Counted from the first letter of the stretch, positions 32,279 to 40,434 are shown. The stretch: 64,000 nt of DNA from Oscillospiraceae bacterium (GCA_016281125.1 JAEEIA010000060.1:1-64000), one strand, 5' to 3'. Notes: generated by a model not told the origin, from the letters alone. Program-made: numbers and translations.

Positions 32279-33679
32279 ATGGCAAAAATTGGTATTACAG
32301 AAACCGTACTGCGTGACGCGCATCAGTCCTTGCTCGCCACGCGCATGACGACTGCGGACATGCTGCCGATCCTGCCTGCACTGGATGAGATCGGCTTCCG
32401 CTCGATCGAGTGCTGGGGCGGCGCAACCTTTGATTCCTGCCTGCGCTTCCTCAATGAGGATCCGTGGGAGCGTCTGCGTCTGCTGAAAAAGAATATGCCG
32501 AAGACCCCGCTGCAAATGCTGTTCCGAGGACAGAACATGCTCGGCTACCGGCACTATGCAGATGATGTCGTCGAATATTTCGTGCAGAAGTCCATCGCAA
32601 ACGGCATCGACGTGATCCGTATTTTCGATGCGCTGAACGACATCCGCAACCTGGAAACCGCAATCAAGGCCGCCAAAAAGGAAGGCCATGCGCATACGCA
32701 GGTGGCAATGAGCTTCACGACCGGCGAAATCTTCACCGATGAATACTATGTCAAGTATGCAAAGCAGATTGAGGACGCAGGCGCGGATTCCATCTGCATC
32801 AAGGATATGGCAGCGCTGCTGACGCCCTACCGTGCGGAAACGCTCGTCAAGGCACTGAAAAAGGCAACGAAACTGCCGATCTCCGTGCATACGCATTATA
32901 CCTCCGGTCTGGCTTCCATGTGCCTGATGAAGGCCATCGAAGCAGGCGCGGACGTCATTGATACCGCAATGAGCCCGCTCGCACTCGGCACCTCCCACGC
33001 GCCGACCGAATCCATGGTCGCTGCGCTCCAGGGCACGGAGTACGACACCGGCCTTGACCTCGTCAAGCTGAGCGAGCTGCGTCCGTTCTTCATGGAGCTC
33101 CGCGAAAAGTACATCAAGGAAGGTCTGCTCGACCCGAAGATGCTCGCGGCTGACGCAAAGACCCTGATTTATCAGGTGCCGGGCGGTATGCTCTCCAACC
33201 TGCTCAGCCAGCTGAAGCAGGCAGGCAAGGAGGATCAGCTGACAACCGTTCTGGAAGAAGTGCCGCGCGTCCGCAAGGATGCAGGCTTCCCGCCGCTCGT
33301 CACGCCGACCTCCCAGATCGTCGGTACGCAGGCCGTGTTCAACGTCATCGGCGGCGAGCGCTACAAGATGGTTACCAAGGAGTTCCGCGCTATGGTCAAG
33401 GGCGAATACGGCAAGACGCCGCTGCCGATTGATCCGGAATTCCAGAAGATGATTCTGAAGGGCGACAAGCCGATTACCTGCCGTCCCGCAGATCTGCTTG
33501 AACCGGAGCTCGACAAGCTCAGAGAGGAATGTGCCGAATGGGTCACCCAGGAGGAAGATGTGCTGTCCTATGCACAGTTCGGTCAGGTTGCCGTCAAGTT
33601 CTTTGAGAAGCGGCGCGACCGGCAGTTCGGGTTGGACGGCGTCCACGGGGATGCTGCAAAGCAGATCCACCCGGTATAA
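32279..33679 (+). CDS. Oxaloacetate/pyruvate carboxyltransferase subunit (5S transcarboxylase / OadA-like)
   Basis: 466 residues. HMGL-like TIM barrel with IGITETVLRDAHQSLLATRM at the start (metal-binding Asp), GFRSIECWGGATFD, the carbamylated-Lys region DSICIKDMAALLTP, and metal-binding SVHTHYTSGLA; then the post-barrel PYC/OADA domain (PGGMLSNLLSQLKQAG onwards). No C-terminal biotin domain: the carrier is the separate gene upstream. The pairing 12S-1.3S-5S matches the methylmalonyl-CoA:pyruvate transcarboxylase layout. GGAGG precedes the start, 19 bp after the carrier gene. Confidence 0.93.
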   Translation: MAKIGITETVLRDAHQSLLATRMTTADMLPILPALDEIGFRSIECWGGATFDSCLRFLNEDPWERLRLLKKNMPKTPLQMLFRGQNMLGYRHYADDVVEYFVQKSIANGIDVIRIFDALNDIRNLETAIKAAKKEGHAHTQVAMSFTTGEIFTDEYYVKYAKQIEDAGADSICIKDMAALLTPYRAETLVKALKKATKLPISVHTHYTSGLASMCLMKAIEAGADVIDTAMSPLALGTSHAPTESMVAALQGTEYDTGLDLVKLSELRPFFMELREKYIKEGLLDPKMLAADAKTLIYQVPGGMLSNLLSQLKQAGKEDQLTTVLEEVPRVRKDAGFPPLVTPTSQIVGTQAVFNVIGGERYKMVTKEFRAMVKGEYGKTPLPIDPEFQKMILKGDKPITCRPADLLEPELDKLREECAEWVTQEEDVLSYAQFGQVAVKFFEKRRDRQFGLDGVHGDAAKQIHPV

Positions 33680-33704
33680 TTTTCCCGCGATAGAAATGTT
33701 CCGG

Positions 33705-33735
33705 GAGACCGCTGACGGATTCGCAGCGGTCTTTC
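33705..33735 (+). terminator. Weak terminator-like hairpin between transcarboxylase operon and metA
   Basis: Stem AGACCGCTG/CAGCGGTCT with only three T. It may attenuate rather than stop transcription into metA, for which no separate promoter was found. Confidence 0.4.
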
Positions 33736-33775
33736 CCCGCATTTCAGCACGGGATGCGGAAAGGAGCAAGATCCG

Positions 33776-34723
33776 TTGCCGATTTGTATATCTCCGGAGC
33801 TGCCTGCCTATCAGGCGCTCCTGAATGAGCATATTTTTGTAATGGACAGCGACCGCGCCGCGCATCAGGATATCCGGGCGCTGCGCATCCTGATCCTGAA
33901 CATCATGCCGAAAAAGCTGGAAACAGAGCTTCAGCTGCTCCGGCTCCTCAGCAATACGCCGCTCCAGGTGGATATTTCCCTGCTGCGCATGGAGTCGCAT
34001 GTGTCGAAGAACACCGCGCAGAGTCATCTGGATGCGTTTTATACAACGCTGACGGAAATCCGCGACCAGTTCTATGACGGCATGATCATCACCGGTGCGC
34101 CGGTCGAGCAGCTTCCCTTTGAGCAGGTCGATTACTGGCAGGAAATCTGCGAGCTGATGGAGTGGTCGAAAACCCATGTGTTCAGCACGCTGCACATCTG
34201 CTGGGGCGCACAGGCTGCACTGTACTATCACTTCGGCATTCCGAAATATCCGCTGCCGAAGAAGATGTTCGGCGTGTTCCCGCACCGCGCAGAGTTCAGG
34301 AAATCTCTGCTGCTGCGCGGATTTGACGATGTGTTTGATGTGCCGCATTCCCGCCATACCGAGGTTCGGCGGGAGGACATTGAAAAGCACCGCGAGCTGA
34401 TGATTCTGACCAGCTCCGAACTGTCCGGCGTGCATATCATCGCAAACAGAAACGGCAGACAGTATTTCATCACCGGTCATTCGGAATATGACCGCAACAC
34501 CCTTGCGGCAGAGTATTTCCGCGATGTCGCAAAGGGGCTGGAAATCGAAATGCCGTTCCATTACTTCCCGCACAACGATCCCGCAGAGCCGCCGCGGTTC
34601 TCGTGGCGCTGTCACGCAAATCTGATGTTTTCCAACTGGCTGAATTATTGTGTGTACCAGCGGACGCCCTATGACCTGAAAACGCTCCCGGCGCGGGACT
34701 GGGATACGGAAATGGACGTTTAA
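33776..34723 (+). CDS. metAA: Homoserine O-acetyltransferase (MetA/HTA family)
   Basis: 315 residues, full length. It acylates homoserine in methionine synthesis. The start is the rare codon TTG at 33776 (AAAGGAG upstream), giving [12 protein letters not shown], which aligns with the conserved MPI N-terminus of MetA. Catalytic Cys142 (STLHICWG), His235 and Glu237 (ITGHSEYD) are in place. Residue 111 is Glu (TGAPVEQ), the residue reported to direct acetyl-CoA use in Bacillus cereus, where Escherichia coli has Gly and uses succinyl-CoA; hence acetyl donor is preferred. Located after the transcarboxylase genes, with no evident functional link. Confidence 0.95.
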   Translation: MPICISPELPAYQALLNEHIFVMDSDRAAHQDIRALRILILNIMPKKLETELQLLRLLSNTPLQVDISLLRMESHVSKNTAQSHLDAFYTTLTEIRDQFYDGMIITGAPVEQLPFEQVDYWQEICELMEWSKTHVFSTLHICWGAQAALYYHFGIPKYPLPKKMFGVFPHRAEFRKSLLLRGFDDVFDVPHSRHTEVRREDIEKHRELMILTSSELSGVHIIANRNGRQYFITGHSEYDRNTLAAEYFRDVAKGLEIEMPFHYFPHNDPAEPPRFSWRCHANLMFSNWLNYCVYQRTPYDLKTLPARDWDTEMDV

Positions 34724-34762
34724 CGGTACAAAAAACGCGGAGCTTTCCGCAGGAGGTGCATT

Positions 34763-35395
34763 ATGGACGAACAATACAACGGCCCTGTCATGACAGGCAA
34801 TTATAACACCGGCAGCCCTGAGATTCAGAATCCGGTACCGCAGAAAAAGAGCGGCCTTGCAATCGCATCGCTCGTGTTCGGTATTCTGAGCCTGATCGGC
34901 TTCTGCTGCTGCGGCATCACGGTCATCACCGCGCCGCTCGCACTGATTTTCGGTATCATCTCGCTGGCGAAGAAGCGCAGCGGCACCGGAATGGCAATCG
35001 CCGGTGTGGTCATGGCTGTGCTGAGTATTCTGATGATCGGCGTGATGATCTATTCCGTCAAGGATTTCCTGCCGTATTCCGAGGAGATCGTACAGGATTA
35101 CGCACAGCTCATCAATGATCAGGACGATGTCTTCCCGGCTTACGAAAAGGACGGCACACTTCCGCCTTATATCGCAAAGTACAAGGAATCCCCGTACAAG
35201 GAGTTGCTGGATAAGTATGACATCTCCATTGAGCAGATCATGGATATCATGGATCAGCAGTACCAGAACGGACAGTTCCCGAAGTCCGGCTCCGTCAATG
35301 TATCAAACGGAAACTGGGCGGATGATACCGCGGACGATGAACCGGAGCTTGAAGATGAGATTGCTCCGGATGCAGACCTGAATCCTGCAATCTGA
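34763..35395 (+). CDS. Small membrane protein with DUF4190-like core
   Basis: 210 residues. Flexible N-terminus with Asn/Gly/Tyr/Pro, two membrane helices (IASLVFGILSLIGFCCCGIT and GMAIAGVVMAVLSILMIGVM) separated by AKKRSGTG, the pattern of DUF4190 proteins, and an acidic ~100-residue C-terminal part containing SPYKELLDKYDISIEQIMDI. Strong AGGAGG start. Function unknown. It is the last gene before a terminator that matches the one at 36453-36486. Confidence 0.75.
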   Translation: MDEQYNGPVMTGNYNTGSPEIQNPVPQKKSGLAIASLVFGILSLIGFCCCGITVITAPLALIFGIISLAKKRSGTGMAIAGVVMAVLSILMIGVMIYSVKDFLPYSEEIVQDYAQLINDQDDVFPAYEKDGTLPPYIAKYKESPYKELLDKYDISIEQIMDIMDQQYQNGQFPKSGSVNVSNGNWADDTADDEPELEDEIAPDADLNPAI

Positions 35396-35405
35396 ACCGC
35401 ATCGC

Positions 35406-35444
35406 AAAAGAGGCACAGGCCTGACGGCCGGTGCCTCTTTTTTT
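35406..35444 (+). terminator. Terminator after DUF4190-like gene
   Basis: AGAGGCAC(A)GGCC-TGA-CGGCCGGTGCCTCT stem with T7. The hairpin sequence recurs almost exactly at 36453-36486, and repeat copy C begins at its T-run. Confidence 0.9.
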
Positions 35445-35687
35445 GTCGATAAAGCGGTATCTCCGATGGATTGATCATGTGGCTCTGCCCCATACCCCGC
35501 CAAAGGGATAAAATCCCTTTGGAACCCCACAATATAGTAAAATGCATCAAATGCTTTACTTTCATTATGATGGGGTTCTTAAGGGACAATCCCTTAAGCA
35601 GGGGCTTGGGGTACATTTGCCTGCAAACGCATAGCGAAGCCGGTGAGAACTCCCAAATCCTAATCCACAGGAGGCATTTTTCTACAG
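35444..35687 (+). repeat. Dispersed multi-hairpin repeat, copy C (full length with altered 3' section)
   Basis: Starts TGTCGATAAAGCGGTATCTC and shares every block with copy A up to AAGCAGGGGCTTGGGG; the next ~45 bp are different and longer than in copy A, and both then end GGAGGCA(C/T)TTTT..TACAG. The first hairpin has a mismatch (ATGTGGC/GCCCCAT); the second is intact (CCAAAGGGAT/ATCCCTTTGG). A hairpin CCACCC/GGGTGG with T4 follows at 35699-35715. Apart from these the 330-bp gap 35396-35725 holds nothing else. Confidence 0.85.
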
Positions 35688-35725
35688 GCTGAAGCCACCC
35701 GTTCAACGGGTGGTTTTGATTTGAT

Positions 35726-36256
35726 TCAGCGGCCGGATGATTGCTGTTTCGCTGCCGCTTGTTCGCGCAGATGCAAAACGATGGCACAATAAGCGATCAG
35801 AGCGAAGAACCCGACCCAGACGATGCCCACGATCACGCATAGCACGTTTCCCGCATCGTCATAGCCCTTGACATATTTCTGATCGGGATCATCCGGGTTA
35901 TAGCGGATCGTGATGCGCTTGCCGGAACGAACGATTTTGGCTGTGACGAAGACATCGGTGGACGCTGTGTCATCATACTCGTAGGAATATGTTGCCCAAT
36001 ACTGGGGCTTTTTGCTGCGTTTGCCGGGCTTGTATTCGTTTTTTATGGTGACATCGGTGATGAGACCGGGGGCTTCTGCTGAGCAGCGGTATGTGAATGC
36101 GATCTCCCGGATGCCGGCGCCTATGAACGCAAAGCCGAGCAATGAAAAGATCGCACAAGCGGTCACGGCGATGATGACGCCCTTGCGTGTTGTTGCGGTT
36201 ACGGGTTTCTGCGCAGCTCTTCGCGCCTCAATTTTTTTTCGTTTTCTCTTTGCCAT
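35726..36256 (-). CDS. Membrane protein with DUF3592-like domain
   Basis: 176 residues. Very basic N-terminus (MAKRKRKKIEARRAAQK), first helix GVIIAVTACAIFSLLGFAFI, an outer beta-rich section with EAPGLITDVTIKNEYKPGKR, WATYSYEYDD, and GKRITIRYNPDDPDQKYV, then a second helix (VLCVIVGIVWVGFFALIAYC). The TVTYxYxxxG...GxxVxVxYxPxxP pattern is that of DUF3592. No known activity. AGGAAAA precedes the start. Own promoter at 36325-36353. Confidence 0.75.
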   Translation of the reverse strand: MAKRKRKKIEARRAAQKPVTATTRKGVIIAVTACAIFSLLGFAFIGAGIREIAFTYRCSAEAPGLITDVTIKNEYKPGKRSKKPQYWATYSYEYDDTASTDVFVTAKIVRSGKRITIRYNPDDPDQKYVKGYDDAGNVLCVIVGIVWVGFFALIAYCAIVLHLREQAAAKQQSSGR

Positions 36257-36324
36257 ACGGTATTTTCCTGTATCAGATGAAAGTTTAGCATGATACGCCG
36301 GGGAAGCCGGTTTGTATCTGTCAT

Positions 36325-36353
36325 ATTATAGCACGCCGCAGCCAAATTGTCAA
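36325..36353 (-). promoter_or_regulatory. Sigma-A promoter of the 35726-36256 gene
   Basis: Minus strand TTGACA (36348-36353), 17-bp spacer, TATAAT (36325-36330). Confidence 0.85.
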
Positions 36354-36382
36354 CAGCGGGGAATTATATTGAAAGGAGTACG

Positions 36383-36454
36383 GTGCTGCAGTCTGTCGAT
36401 AAACTTGCGGTGAGCAAAAAATATAAGTTTTCTGTAAGATTATCGACAGACTGA
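36383..36454 (+). CDS. Candidate short ORF inside an inverted repeat, followed by a terminator
   Basis: GTG-started frame of 23 codons, with AAAGGAG four bases upstream, ending at TGA where the terminator stem begins. The predicted peptide is basic (contains KLAVSKKYKFSV). The frame lies within the inverted repeat CAGTCTGTCGATAA (36389-36402) / TTATCGACAGACTG (36440-36453). No plus-strand promoter was found, and the spacing to the start is short, so this could equally be a small structured RNA or chance. Confidence 0.25.
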   Translation: MLQSVDKLAVSKKYKFSVRLSTD

Positions 36455-36486
36455 GGCACCGGCCTGACGGCCGGTGCCTCTTTTTT
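36453..36486 (+). terminator. Terminator-type hairpin at end of inverted-repeat module
   Basis: GAGGCACCGGCC-TGA-CGGCCGGTGCCTC followed by T6. No plus-strand gene is annotated before it except the candidate short ORF. It also lies downstream of the minus-strand gene ending at 36505. Confidence 0.75.
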
Positions 36487-36504
36487 ATAGTCTGCTTTCA
36501 GAGT

Positions 36505-36783
36505 TTATGAATGCGGATTCTGCCCGTCTGCGGCAGAGTCCTCTTTCGGCTCCGGCATATCGTAAGGCCCGCGCACCTGCTTGCAGCGGGGATCCTCCGG
36601 CGGAGCAGGCTTCTCATGCTTTTCCCGGAATCCGTCAATCCGCTTGGCAAGCCACGGCGTCAGCACGGCAATCACCGCAACCACCGCGAAAATCACAAAA
36701 AACTTTCCGATGAATTTCATCAGCACCGGCGTGACGTTCACCATGTCCGCATTGTTCTCCGAAAGGAGCATCATCACACTCAC
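36505..36783 (-). CDS. Small single-span membrane protein
   Basis: 92 residues. One hydrophobic helix (KFFVIFAVVAVIAVLTPWLA, about 26-46) and a charged Pro/Glu/Lys cytoplasmic tail. Start taken as GTG at 36783: AAGGAG lies eight bases upstream and the codon overlaps the stop of the methyltransferase gene (GTGA), so the two are coupled. Last gene of the rsmE operon. No family recognised. Confidence 0.65.
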   Translation of the reverse strand: MSVMMLLSENNADMVNVTPVLMKFIGKFFVIFAVVAVIAVLTPWLAKRIDGFREKHEKPAPPEDPRCKQVRGPYDMPEPKEDSAADGQNPHS

Positions 36784-37370
36784 AGGTCACACTCCTTCGT
36801 CACAAACACCGCAAACGGCGGGCAGCCGGTCCGGTTCGGGAACGTACACTGCAACACGGTATAATTCCGGCTGTCGAGCTTCCCGAGAAAATCCAGCAGC
36901 GCGTCACGCTCGGTAAAGCCGTTCGCGCCGCCGTAGTAAATGCACAGCACCAGCGAGCCGCCGCGTCTGAGCAGCCGCAGCCCGGCCTCCAGCGCCGCAA
37001 TGCTCGAATCTGCGTGCGTAAAAATCTCATGACTGCCGCGCGGCAGCCAGCCGAAATTGAATACAATACACGAAACAGTGCCGTGCTCGGCATACTGTTC
37101 CATCTCCGCATGGCTCTGCAAATGCAGCTCCGCATTCAGGTGATGCTCCGTCAGCAGTGCCGCCGCGGAGTCGATTGCCTCCTGCTGAATGTCAAAGCCG
37201 ATGACGCGGCCTTCCGCGCCGACCAGTTCACAGAGCAGCTTGGTATCATTGCCTCTGCCGCAGGTCGCGTCGATGCAGAGGTCGCCGGGGGAAACATGCT
37301 CCCGCAGCCAGTGATGTGCCAGATCCAGCACACCGAGTTGTCTGCCGGCGGGTTTGTCATTCCGGTTCAT
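36780..37370 (-). CDS. SAM-dependent methyltransferase, MnmM/YtqB-like
   Basis: 196 residues, Rossmann methyltransferase. SAM motif I DATCGRGNDTKLL (near residue 34), motif II GFDIQQEAID, and FNFGWLPRGSH in place of the catalytic NxGYLPxGDK of YtqB; then EAGLRLLRRGGSLVLCIYYG. YtqB (MnmM) methylates the wobble uridine of tRNA in Gram-positive bacteria that lack MnmC; this match is by motif and size. Neighbours are RsmE and a phosphoesterase. ATGA overlap with the upstream phosphoesterase gene indicates coupling. Confidence 0.8.
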   Translation of the reverse strand: MNRNDKPAGRQLGVLDLAHHWLREHVSPGDLCIDATCGRGNDTKLLCELVGAEGRVIGFDIQQEAIDSAAALLTEHHLNAELHLQSHAEMEQYAEHGTVSCIVFNFGWLPRGSHEIFTHADSSIAALEAGLRLLRRGGSLVLCIYYGGANGFTERDALLDFLGKLDSRNYTVLQCTFPNRTGCPPFAVFVTKECDL

Positions 37371-38080
37371 ACGTAAAACACCTTCATATCGTCAAGCCGC
37401 AGACATGCGAGCTTTCCGCCTGCTTCATGGAACACGGCGCCGCAGTCAATGTTGATATAGGTTTCTGTGAACAGCACCTCCGCGCGGCCGTGCATCTGCG
37501 GATAGGTCAGCGTCGGGGTATGCCCGAAGATCAGCGTGCGGTCGTCGTAGAAGCGGTCCGTCTGCTGCGGACGCGCATTGATCAGCTCGTCAATCTGATA
37601 TTCCGAAAGCGGCAGCTCCGGATCAAAATTCTCGATGCCGCTGTGCGTAAAGACAAATTTTCTGCCGTCCGGCATCGTCAGCTCCTCATAGAGGCGGAAT
37701 TCCTGCAAATAAGCGAGCAGCTCCGCGCGCGTTTCCGGCGGCAGCCCGAGATACTGGTTCAGGGTGATGGAACCGCCGTTCTGCATCCATGCGGAATAGA
37801 CCGCATAGCCTGCATCCGTATAAAAATCCGTGACATTGTCGATATTCGCTTCTGCGGGCAGACCGTTGATGCATTGCAGCATAATCGCTTCATGATTGCC
37901 GAGCAGCGGATACACATTAATGCGCTCCATACAGTCCAGCAGCAGCGGGATGGGCGTATCGCCGCGGTCAATGAAATCACCGAGGATATACAGGTCATCT
38001 TCTTCTGTAAAGTCGATTTTCTGGCACATCTTGCGGAACAGCGCATGGCAGCCGTGAATATCACTCATGACATAGATCAA
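37367..38080 (-). CDS. Metallophosphoesterase (serine/threonine-phosphatase or ApaH type)
   Basis: 237 residues with all calcineurin-type motifs: MSDIHGC at the start, GDFIDRGD, LLGNHEA, a His in FTHSGIEN and GHTP near residue 186. These bind two metals. PrpE, PphA and diadenosine tetraphosphatases share this layout; the substrate is undetermined. The start is TTG at 38080, ten bases after GGGAGG, giving MIYVMSDIHG; the ATG four codons later lacks a site. Second gene of the rsmE operon. Confidence 0.88.
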   Translation of the reverse strand: MIYVMSDIHGCHALFRKMCQKIDFTEEDDLYILGDFIDRGDTPIPLLLDCMERINVYPLLGNHEAIMLQCINGLPAEANIDNVTDFYTDAGYAVYSAWMQNGGSITLNQYLGLPPETRAELLAYLQEFRLYEELTMPDGRKFVFTHSGIENFDPELPLSEYQIDELINARPQQTDRFYDDRTLIFGHTPTLTYPQMHGRAEVLFTETYINIDCGAVFHEAGGKLACLRLDDMKVFYV

Positions 38081-38119
38081 GCAGGCTTCACCTCCCTGTA
38101 CGGTAGAATATGCGGAAAC

Positions 38120-38842
38120 TCAGTTCAGGTTTCCTGTATGGAACATCAGCACAGAGAGCGCAGTGAGCGGTGCGGTTTCGCAACGGAGAATCCGCTTGCC
38201 GAGCCAGACCGGCTGTACGCCTCTTGCCTGTAACAGTTCAATTTCTGCGGGATCGAACCCGCCCTCACTGCCGATGCAGATGCCATAGCTTTCGGCGTCG
38301 CGCCGGACAGCAGAAAATGAGATTCCGCCCTCGCCCTCGTAGAGCACGACGGGTACCTCCAGCTCAGCCATCCGGTCAGCAGCCATTTCCAGGGAATGCA
38401 GCGGCGCAATCACGGGGATGATGCCTCTGCCGGACTGCTGTGCGGCTGCCTGCGCAATCTTTTGCAGACGCGGGAGCTTCTTCTGGAATTCGCCGGAATT
38501 CGGCCGCGAGATGCAGCGCCTTGTCAGCACCGGAACAATCTCCGAAACTCCGAGCTCGACAGATTTCTGAATGATCTGCTCCAGCTTGTCCGACTTCGGC
38601 AGCGCCTGAAAGAGCGTGACTTTAATGGTCGGCTCAGCGCAGCAGGGGGCGGACGAGAGGATGCTAAGCGTGACGGCATCCTGTGAGATTTCAGCGATTT
38701 CGCATTCGTAGTCGATGCCGCAGGCGCAGATCGTCAGGCGCTCCTGCGGACGCATTCTGAGCGCGTATCCGATGTGGCGCAGATGTTCGCCGGTCAGCAC
38801 CGGATGCGCCGGTGAGAAAGCATCGTCAAAAAACTTCGGCAT
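38120..38842 (-). CDS. rsmE: 16S rRNA m3U1498 methyltransferase RsmE
   Basis: 240 residues. N-terminal PUA-like domain (MPKFFDDAF... LTGEHLRHIGYALRMRPQER) and C-terminal SPOUT trefoil-knot domain: FQALPKSDKLEQIIQKSVEL, IGSEGGFDPAEIELL and LGKRILRCETAPLTAL, all diagnostic. Methylates U1498 of 16S rRNA at the decoding centre. Start 38842 with AAAGGAG nine bases upstream; the TTG at 38863 would bury that site. First gene of an operon with phosphoesterase, MnmM-like methyltransferase and a small membrane protein. Confidence 0.96.
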   Translation of the reverse strand: MPKFFDDAFSPAHPVLTGEHLRHIGYALRMRPQERLTICACGIDYECEIAEISQDAVTLSILSSAPCCAEPTIKVTLFQALPKSDKLEQIIQKSVELGVSEIVPVLTRRCISRPNSGEFQKKLPRLQKIAQAAAQQSGRGIIPVIAPLHSLEMAADRMAELEVPVVLYEGEGGISFSAVRRDAESYGICIGSEGGFDPAEIELLQARGVQPVWLGKRILRCETAPLTALSVLMFHTGNLN

Positions 38843-38873
38843 GAGAAGCAGCTCCTTTTGCAAAGTCCTCTAT

Positions 38874-38902
38874 ATTATACCATATTTCAGCGAAAAAAGC
38901 AA
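38874..38902 (-). promoter_or_regulatory. Sigma-A promoter of the rsmE operon
   Basis: Minus strand TTGCTT (38897-38902), 17-bp spacer, TATAAT (38874-38879). Confidence 0.8.
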
Positions 38903-39020
38903 TGGGTATTTCCCGATCTTAATATCTCGCCGGATAAATTTTATTAAAGAAACCGTATTGATTTAACAATTAGAGTATCCTTTTTCGCAGTGCAATCCGC
39001 GCAGAAAAGGACAGCGTTCA

Positions 39021-39060
39021 GAAAAAATGCCCTTTCCAGTGATCTGAAAAGGGCATTTCG
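39021..39060 (-). terminator. Terminator of purA
   Basis: Minus strand stem AAATGCCCTTT/AAAGGGCATTT followed by a T-run. Confidence 0.85.
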
Positions 39061-39073
39061 GTATATGCAATTC

Positions 39074-40351
39074 TTACTTGCGATAGATCATATCCTTGCG
39101 GTCGGGGCCGGTGGAGATCATCGTGATCGGGCAGTCAATCAGCTTTTCGATGTAGGTGACATAGTCCTTTGCTGCCTGCGGAAGTGCATCCCATTCGGTG
39201 ATGCCCCGGATGTCACACTTCCAGCCCGGAACCTTCTCGTAGATCGGCTTTGCGATGTCCAGACGGTCGCCGCTCGGGAACTCGGTGGTGCGGACGCCGT
39301 CCACATCGTAGGCAACGCAGACCGGGATTTCATCCAGATAGCCGAGCACGTCGATCAGAGAGAGTGCCACGTCGGTTGTACCCTGCACAGCCACGCCGTA
39401 CTTGGTTGCAACGGCATCGAACCAGCCCATTCTGCGCGGACGGCCGGTCGTTGCACCGAACTCGCCATCGCTGCCGCCCTTTCTGCGGAGCACATCCGCT
39501 TCATCGCCGAAGATTTCGGTCGTGAACGGACCTGCGCCGACGCAAGAGGAATATGCCTTGACAACGGTGATGACGCGCTTGATCTCGTGCGGCGGCAGGC
39601 ATGCGCCGACTGCGCCATAGCCTGCAAGCGTAGAGGACGAGGTGGTCATCGGATAAATGCCGTTGGTGATGTCGCGCAGTGCGCCGAGCTGACCTTCGAG
39701 CAGGATGTTCTTGCCCGCCTTGACAGCCTCATGCATCAGTTCTGCGAGGTTGCAGAGATACGGCTTGATGAATTCCGCAACATCCTTCAGATATGCCAGA
39801 ATCTCCTTCGGATCCAGCGGCTCTGCATCCGGATACAGGCCTGCAATCGTCGCATTCTTGATAATGCAGACGCGCTCGACCTTCTCCTCCAGGTTCTTGT
39901 TGTAGAGCTCTGCAAGCTGGAAGCCGATCTTCATGGCCTTGTCCGCATAGTGCGGCGCGATGCCGGACTGTGTGGAGCCGAAGCTGTGCTTGCCGAGACG
40001 CTTTTCCTCGAGCTTGTCAAAGAGAATATGATACGGCATAACGAGCTGTGCGCGGTCGGAGATCCGGACGTTCGGTGCCGGGACATTGTTCTCCTTCAGC
40101 ATATCGAGCTCTTTGCGGAAGGCGTCCGCATTGAATGCGGCACCTGCGCCGATGATATTGACGGTGCCCTCCTGGAACACGCCGGACGGGAGAATATGCA
40201 GCGCATATTTTCCGTACTGATTGATGATGGTGTGTCCTGCGTTTGCACCGCCCTGAAAACGAATGACGTAATCCGCATCGGCAGCGAAGACATCGGTCAG
40301 CTTGCCTTTGCCTTCATCGCCCCAGTTTCCGCCTACTATTGCAGTAATCAT
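39074..40351 (-). CDS. purA: Adenylosuccinate synthetase
   Basis: 425 residues, standard length. Joins IMP and aspartate with GTP in AMP synthesis. P-loop-like GGNWGDEGKGKLTD at residue 8, NAGHTI with the catalytic His, GSTQSGIAPHYADK, EGQLGALRDITNGIYPMTTS and TTGRPRRMGWFD are all conserved. The start at 40351 follows AAAGGAAC; the longer upstream frame lacks a site. Single gene with its own promoter and terminator. The IMP-consuming counterpart guaB is also in this window at 58681. Confidence 0.97.
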   Translation of the reverse strand: MITAIVGGNWGDEGKGKLTDVFAADADYVIRFQGGANAGHTIINQYGKYALHILPSGVFQEGTVNIIGAGAAFNADAFRKELDMLKENNVPAPNVRISDRAQLVMPYHILFDKLEEKRLGKHSFGSTQSGIAPHYADKAMKIGFQLAELYNKNLEEKVERVCIIKNATIAGLYPDAEPLDPKEILAYLKDVAEFIKPYLCNLAELMHEAVKAGKNILLEGQLGALRDITNGIYPMTTSSSTLAGYGAVGACLPPHEIKRVITVVKAYSSCVGAGPFTTEIFGDEADVLRRKGGSDGEFGATTGRPRRMGWFDAVATKYGVAVQGTTDVALSLIDVLGYLDEIPVCVAYDVDGVRTTEFPSGDRLDIAKPIYEKVPGWKCDIRGITEWDALPQAAKDYVTYIEKLIDCPITMISTGPDRKDMIYRK

Positions 40352-40434
40352 AGCTCTGCTCGTTCCTTTCACTTTGAAAAAATCGGATGAATTTATGGGG
40401 ATGCACGGAAACCGTGCCGAAATTTCCCTCATAT

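Noticed and set aside
32225-34774. 849-codon minus-strand open frame
   Set aside because: Antisense to the biotin carrier end, the 5S-like subunit and metA, all of which have clear motifs and ribosome-binding sites; its composition is that of a mirror frame.
40352-40434. Purine riboswitch before purA
   Set aside because: The ~80-nt leader lacks the conserved three-way-junction bases of the purine aptamer.
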